From NCBI GenBank assembly GCA_964443435.1, contig CAYUCW010000004.1, forward strand, positions 5,846 through 69,845: a stretch of DNA of 64,000 bases, written 5' to 3'. The position numbers and the translations under genes are program-made. Source of the stretch: Pseudaquidulcibacter sp964443435. Lineage in GTDB: Bacteria; Pseudomonadota; Alphaproteobacteria; Caulobacterales; Aquidulcibacteraceae. Within the stretch, counting starts at the first letter, position 1. Every line of letters begins with the position of its first letter. Below, in pieces: positions 60,731 to 64,000 of this stretch. The notes below the pieces were generated by a model. It ran no database searches and was not told the DNA's origin. It saw nothing but the letters and a program-made list of their open reading frames with translations.

Positions 60731-61267
60731 ATGAAAGATAAAATATTTTTCCCGATTATTGGAATTATAGGTTTTGCCATAATTGCCGCTGCGCTTTTAC
60801 CACTTCAAGCAAAGCCTGCTCCGGATTTGGTTGGCCGCACCTCTGGTAAATCAATTGTAATTCTTGGTGAGGAGCTTAATGGATTTAAGCGTGATAATGG
60901 CTTTATTATTACTAAATTCACTGGAAGTTCAAATTTGCAATTAGGGCCAAGATTTGCCGCAGAGATTGCAAATCCAAATACTGGCCTTAATTTAGTTTTT
61001 CCCGAAAATTTTAGGGCAAAACTTCCAAAGAATTTTATAAATATAAATATTAAAGCGGTGCCGCTTTCAAAATCCGAAGCCAAATCAATGGCGGTTATTC
61101 TTTATGGCAAAGGTCAAAAGCAAACTATTAAAGCAGATTTGCCCTTTAAAACCGAATATAATCGCTTTAGCTTTAGTATAAATTTCATTCCTGAAGGGAT
61201 TATTATTAATCCTGCACTTGAAGGCGAAGCCCATGGCATAGAACTTCAAGCAATTGTTATAAATTAA
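60731..61267 (+). CDS. Hypothetical membrane-anchored protein, 178 residues
   Basis: One N-terminal hydrophobic helix at about 6-25, then a polar, beta-rich part with repeated hydrophobic/polar alternation; no cysteine and no known motif. AAAGGAAT ribosome-binding site. 41 bp downstream of the glycosyltransferase gene and 11 bp before kdsD, so probably the same transcript. By position a cell-envelope role is possible; no function is assigned. Confidence 0.65.
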   Translation: MKDKIFFPIIGIIGFAIIAAALLPLQAKPAPDLVGRTSGKSIVILGEELNGFKRDNGFIITKFTGSSNLQLGPRFAAEIANPNTGLNLVFPENFRAKLPKNFININIKAVPLSKSEAKSMAVILYGKGQKQTIKADLPFKTEYNRFSFSINFIPEGIIINPALEGEAHGIELQAIVIN

Positions 61268-61278
61268 TTGGAATCAAA

Positions 61279-62253
61279 ATGACCAGTAAAAATCAAAATT
61301 TTGACGCTTTAAAAGTTGCTAAAACAGTTCTTGAAATTGAACAGAAAGCTTTAATAGAGCTTTCAGATAGCCTTGATGAAGAATTTGTCAAAATCGTAAA
61401 TCTTGTTGCGGGGTTAAAAGGTCGCCTTATTTGTGCAGGCGTTGGTAAGTCTGGTCATGTGGCGCGTAAAATCGCGGCAACTCTTGCTTCAACTGGAACT
61501 AATGCACAATTCATTCATCCTACCGAAGCCAGTCATGGCGATTTGGGCATGATATCAAATGATGATGCAATTCTGATTCTATCAAAATCTGGTGAAGCGC
61601 CAGAGCTTTCAGATTTACTTGCATATGCTAGGCGGTTTGGGATTCCGCTTATTGCCATGACCGCCAATAAAACGTCATTGCTTGGTAAGTCTGCGGATTA
61701 TCATATGCTGCTCCCGAATGCGCCAGAGGCCTGCGCAGAAACGCGTGCCCCAACTACTTCAACTACTTTGCAAATAGCCTTTGGTGACTGCCTTGCAGTA
61801 GCCTTGATTGAAATGCGCGGCTTTACCGCAAATGATTTTAGGAATTTCCACCCAGGGGGCAAGCTTGGTGCTATGCTTAAGTCGGTTGGTGATTTAATGC
61901 ATGATGGTGAGAAAGTTCCAAAAGTAAAAAGCAAAACCCTAATGCGTGAAGTCTTGCTTGAAATGACGGAAAAACGCCTTGGCATGACAACTGTTATTGA
62001 TGAAAATGAAAACCTATTAGGGATTATAACCGACGGCGACATAAGACGATTAATCGCAAATCAAAATTTCTTTGATAAGACCGCCGATGAAATTATGACC
62101 AAAAATCCAATGACAATTGCACAAGATGCACTTGCCGCAGAAGCATTAGCAAAACTTAATGCGACAAAACGAACAGTTATTATTATAACAGAACAAGATA
62201 AACCAATCGGTATTATCCATATACATGATCTTCTTGCAGCAGGCGTAATATGA
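61279..62253 (+). CDS. kdsD: D-arabinose 5-phosphate isomerase
   Basis: 324 residues. SIS domain (about 40-180) with GVGKSGHVARKIAATLASTG and SKSGEAPEL, then two CBS domains (about 205-320) with ITDGDIRRLI. Converts ribulose 5-phosphate to arabinose 5-phosphate for Kdo of the lipopolysaccharide inner core. Its stop overlaps the start of the transglycosylase gene by 4 bp (ATGA). Confidence 0.95.
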   Translation: MTSKNQNFDALKVAKTVLEIEQKALIELSDSLDEEFVKIVNLVAGLKGRLICAGVGKSGHVARKIAATLASTGTNAQFIHPTEASHGDLGMISNDDAILILSKSGEAPELSDLLAYARRFGIPLIAMTANKTSLLGKSADYHMLLPNAPEACAETRAPTTSTTLQIAFGDCLAVALIEMRGFTANDFRNFHPGGKLGAMLKSVGDLMHDGEKVPKVKSKTLMREVLLEMTEKRLGMTTVIDENENLLGIITDGDIRRLIANQNFFDKTADEIMTKNPMTIAQDALAAEALAKLNATKRTVIIITEQDKPIGIIHIHDLLAAGVI

Positions 62254-63617
62254 ATAAAAAACTAGCTCTATTAATTGCAACTATATTTTTTGCTGATATT
62301 GGCGTAATCGCTTGTGCCGATGAAACCAAGCCTTTATATATTGCCAAAGATTATGTAACTTCTGGCGATGCCGAATTTGACGCTTGGCGTAAATCATTTT
62401 CTGAAAAAGCGGTGAATATTAATGGCAAAGACCCTGCTATTATTGAATCAATGTTTGATGGCGTTACGCCAAATATAACGGTTACCAATTTAAATAATAG
62501 TCAGCCTGAAACTATAAAACCGGTTTGGTCATATATAAATTCGGCGGTAAATGCCAATAGAATTAAAATAGGCATTGAACAATATCCAATATATAAAGAT
62601 AAGCTTTCAGAGATTTCAAATTCTACAGGTGTTCCAACCGAAGTTGTAATTGCAATTTGGGGCATGGAATCCGCCTATGGCGCAGTTAAAGGCGATATTG
62701 ATGCAGTTAGGGCACTCTCTACACTTGGATATAAAGGCAGAAGAACCGCACTTGGCGAGAGTGAGCTTTTATATATTGCCGATATGCTTAAAAATGGCGA
62801 TATCACTCGTGAAGGCTTAAGAGGCTCTTGGGCGGGCGCAATGGGTCATACTCAATTTATGCCAAGCTCTTATATAAATCGTGCGATCGACGGCGATAAT
62901 GACGGCAAAAAAGACATTTGGAATAATCCAATAGACGCTTTGGCATCAAGTATGAATTTCCTAAAAATCGCGGGCTGGAAAGCTAATGAGCCTTGGGGTC
63001 GCTTGGTTGAGGTTAAACCTGATTTTGATTATTCACTTGCTGATGGCACTTATAGACAAATAAGCTTTTGGCGCGCCAATGGCATCATAAGCCAAAATTC
63101 AGATTTTCCAAGTGACTGGAATGTCCGCTTACTTGTCCCTGCGGGTGCAAATGGGCCTAAGTTTTTAGTGGGTGTAAATTTTGCCGCGATAAGAAATTAT
63201 AATGCTTCGGATTCTTATGCCTTATCGGTAGCTTTATTATCTGATGAAATAAAAGGGCAAAGCCAAATGCCAAATAATTGGCCGATTAATGATCCGCCTT
63301 TAAAAAGAAATGATGCTATTGAAATGCAAACTATTCTTACCAGAATGGGATTTGATATTGGCACAATTGATGGCGCACCAGGGGCAAAAACCAAAACAGC
63401 TTTACAATCATTCCAAAAATCACGCGGTCTAGTGGCCGATGGTTATCCATCAATTGCGGCATTAAATTCGCTTCGTGATGCAATTGGTATTGCGCCACCG
63501 CAAAATCCGCAAACCGCACCAATTGTCTATCCTGATGCTAAGCCTGAAATCGCAAAACCAACGGCGCAAAATGCCGAAGGTATGCCTGTAAAAATGTTTG
63601 AAGCCAAAAAGAACTAA
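62250..63617 (+). CDS. Lytic murein transglycosylase (MltB-type) with PG-binding domain, probable lipoprotein
   Basis: 455 residues. The signal peptide ends in a lipobox-like GVIAC. SLT_2 domain (about 45-340): catalytic glutamate in AIWGMESAYG and GSWAGAMGHTQFMPSSY; DGDNDGKKD calcium-like loop. PG_binding_1 domain (about 350-410) with RMGFDIGTIDGAPG, then a Pro/Ala/Lys tail. Cleaves peptidoglycan glycan chains. Paralogue of the gene at 15705. Overlaps kdsD by 4 bp and the convergent creatininase gene by 4 bp. Confidence 0.92.
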   Translation: MNKKLALLIATIFFADIGVIACADETKPLYIAKDYVTSGDAEFDAWRKSFSEKAVNINGKDPAIIESMFDGVTPNITVTNLNNSQPETIKPVWSYINSAVNANRIKIGIEQYPIYKDKLSEISNSTGVPTEVVIAIWGMESAYGAVKGDIDAVRALSTLGYKGRRTALGESELLYIADMLKNGDITREGLRGSWAGAMGHTQFMPSSYINRAIDGDNDGKKDIWNNPIDALASSMNFLKIAGWKANEPWGRLVEVKPDFDYSLADGTYRQISFWRANGIISQNSDFPSDWNVRLLVPAGANGPKFLVGVNFAAIRNYNASDSYALSVALLSDEIKGQSQMPNNWPINDPPLKRNDAIEMQTILTRMGFDIGTIDGAPGAKTKTALQSFQKSRGLVADGYPSIAALNSLRDAIGIAPPQNPQTAPIVYPDAKPEIAKPTAQNAEGMPVKMFEAKKN

Positions 63618-64000
63618 GTCTTTAAGAATTTTTCAAAATCTTCATTCAATGCTTTGACACTTGCGCTTATTATTTTGCCGCCAATTTCAGCGGTGGCAAG
63701 TGTTGGATCAGAGCCGATACGGCCATCTGGGAATCTATTTCTATAATCCCCTGCATCGCGGATTGGGCCTTCTGGGGCAATCTTTGGCACAAGGATTTTT
63801 TGATTTAAAGTTTCTCGGTTTTTATATTTCCAATAAGTGACCGCAACTTCGGAAGGCGTTGCATGTGTGCCATGCCCAACAGGAAAACTATCAAAACAAA
63901 GCTTTGAAATATTCGGTAAATCCCACCAATTAGAAAGATGATGTGCGAATGGGCATTCCTCTGAATTAACTGAATACGGCATATAGCTTTCTGAAAATGC
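63614..64000 (-). CDS. Creatininase-family amidohydrolase, C-terminal part (5' end outside window)
   Basis: The frame is open through base 64000, so the start lies beyond the edge; about 128 residues are visible. FPVGHGTHATPSEVAVTYW and DGRIGSDPTLATAEIGGKI match the C-terminal metal and substrate region of the creatininase superfamily, which includes creatinine amidohydrolase and related lactam or amide hydrolases. Substrate unknown. Confidence 0.8.
   Translation of the reverse strand, partial: AFSESYMPYSVNSEECPFAHHLSNWWDLPNISKLCFDSFPVGHGTHATPSEVAVTYWKYKNRETLNQKILVPKIAPEGPIRDAGDYRNRFPDGRIGSDPTLATAEIGGKIISASVKALNEDFEKFLKT

Overview
The window is an AT-rich, densely coded stretch of an alphaproteobacterial chromosome. 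Evidence for the class: a hisS-hisZ-hisG block with short HisG plus HisZ, an alphaproteobacterial type of histidyl-tRNA synthetase motif 2, a LexA site of the GTTC-N7-GTTC type, a ZapA gene with a DUF4164-like partner, a SapC protein, and the Anbu/transglutaminase/alpha-E/ATP-grasp cluster. The SigF-NrsF locus facing a bufferin operon is the arrangement known from Caulobacter, so a Caulobacterales/Maricaulales-like lineage with unusually low GC is my best guess, but this is inference. I saw no tRNA or rRNA gene, insertion sequence, prophage or CRISPR array. A 100-N scaffold gap at 43382-43481 makes this a draft assembly.

Layout. 1-3.1 kb: 3' part of purB, a BolA-family gene, and convergent malic enzyme maeB. 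3.3-6.6 kb: Bax-inhibitor-like protein, then a phosphate-type porin plus pstS behind a Pho-box-like array. 6.6-9.8 kb: feoA-feoB-mrp operon with a Fur-like site. 10-18.2 kb: sugar dehydrogenase, rpmB, WYL regulator, peptide-binding lipoprotein, carA, a lytic transglycosylase, panD. 18.2-27 kb: FAD-linked oxidase, the DUF1800/DUF1501 pair, and the Anbu cluster. 27-34 kb: chromate transporter, zapA, a GH43 glycosidase, hisG/hisZ/hisS. 34-43 kb: OmpA-like protein, M48 peptidase with DUF898, DsbD, MaoC, SapC, M16 peptidase. 43-49.4 kb: YgjP-type peptidase across the gap, gshB, bufferin operon (DUF2282, DUF692, DUF2063, DoxX), divergent sigF-nrsF and an iron-permease-like gene. 49.5-57.4 kb: comM/yifB behind tandem LexA boxes, dut, antiporter, ilvA, FKBP lipoprotein, argE, motA. 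57.4-64 kb: Ala-rich lipoprotein, mnmC, WecG-type glycosyltransferase, kdsD, a second lytic transglycosylase, and a creatininase-family fragment.

Most informative points. The sigF-nrsF/buf intergenic region carries two mirror-image ECF promoters with identical end motifs and identical 28-nt length. A 13-bp palindrome with a GntR/FCD pattern occurs upstream of both the arabinose/galactose-type dehydrogenase and the GH43 glycosidase 20 kb away, suggesting one sugar regulon. Pho, Fur and LexA sites can each be read directly in front of the genes they would be expected to control. The Mrp protein in the Feo operon lacks the usual C-terminal cysteine pair. The scaffold gap is flanked by an exact 55-bp duplication; removing the gap and one copy restores an uninterrupted reading frame, so the gap is almost certainly artificial.
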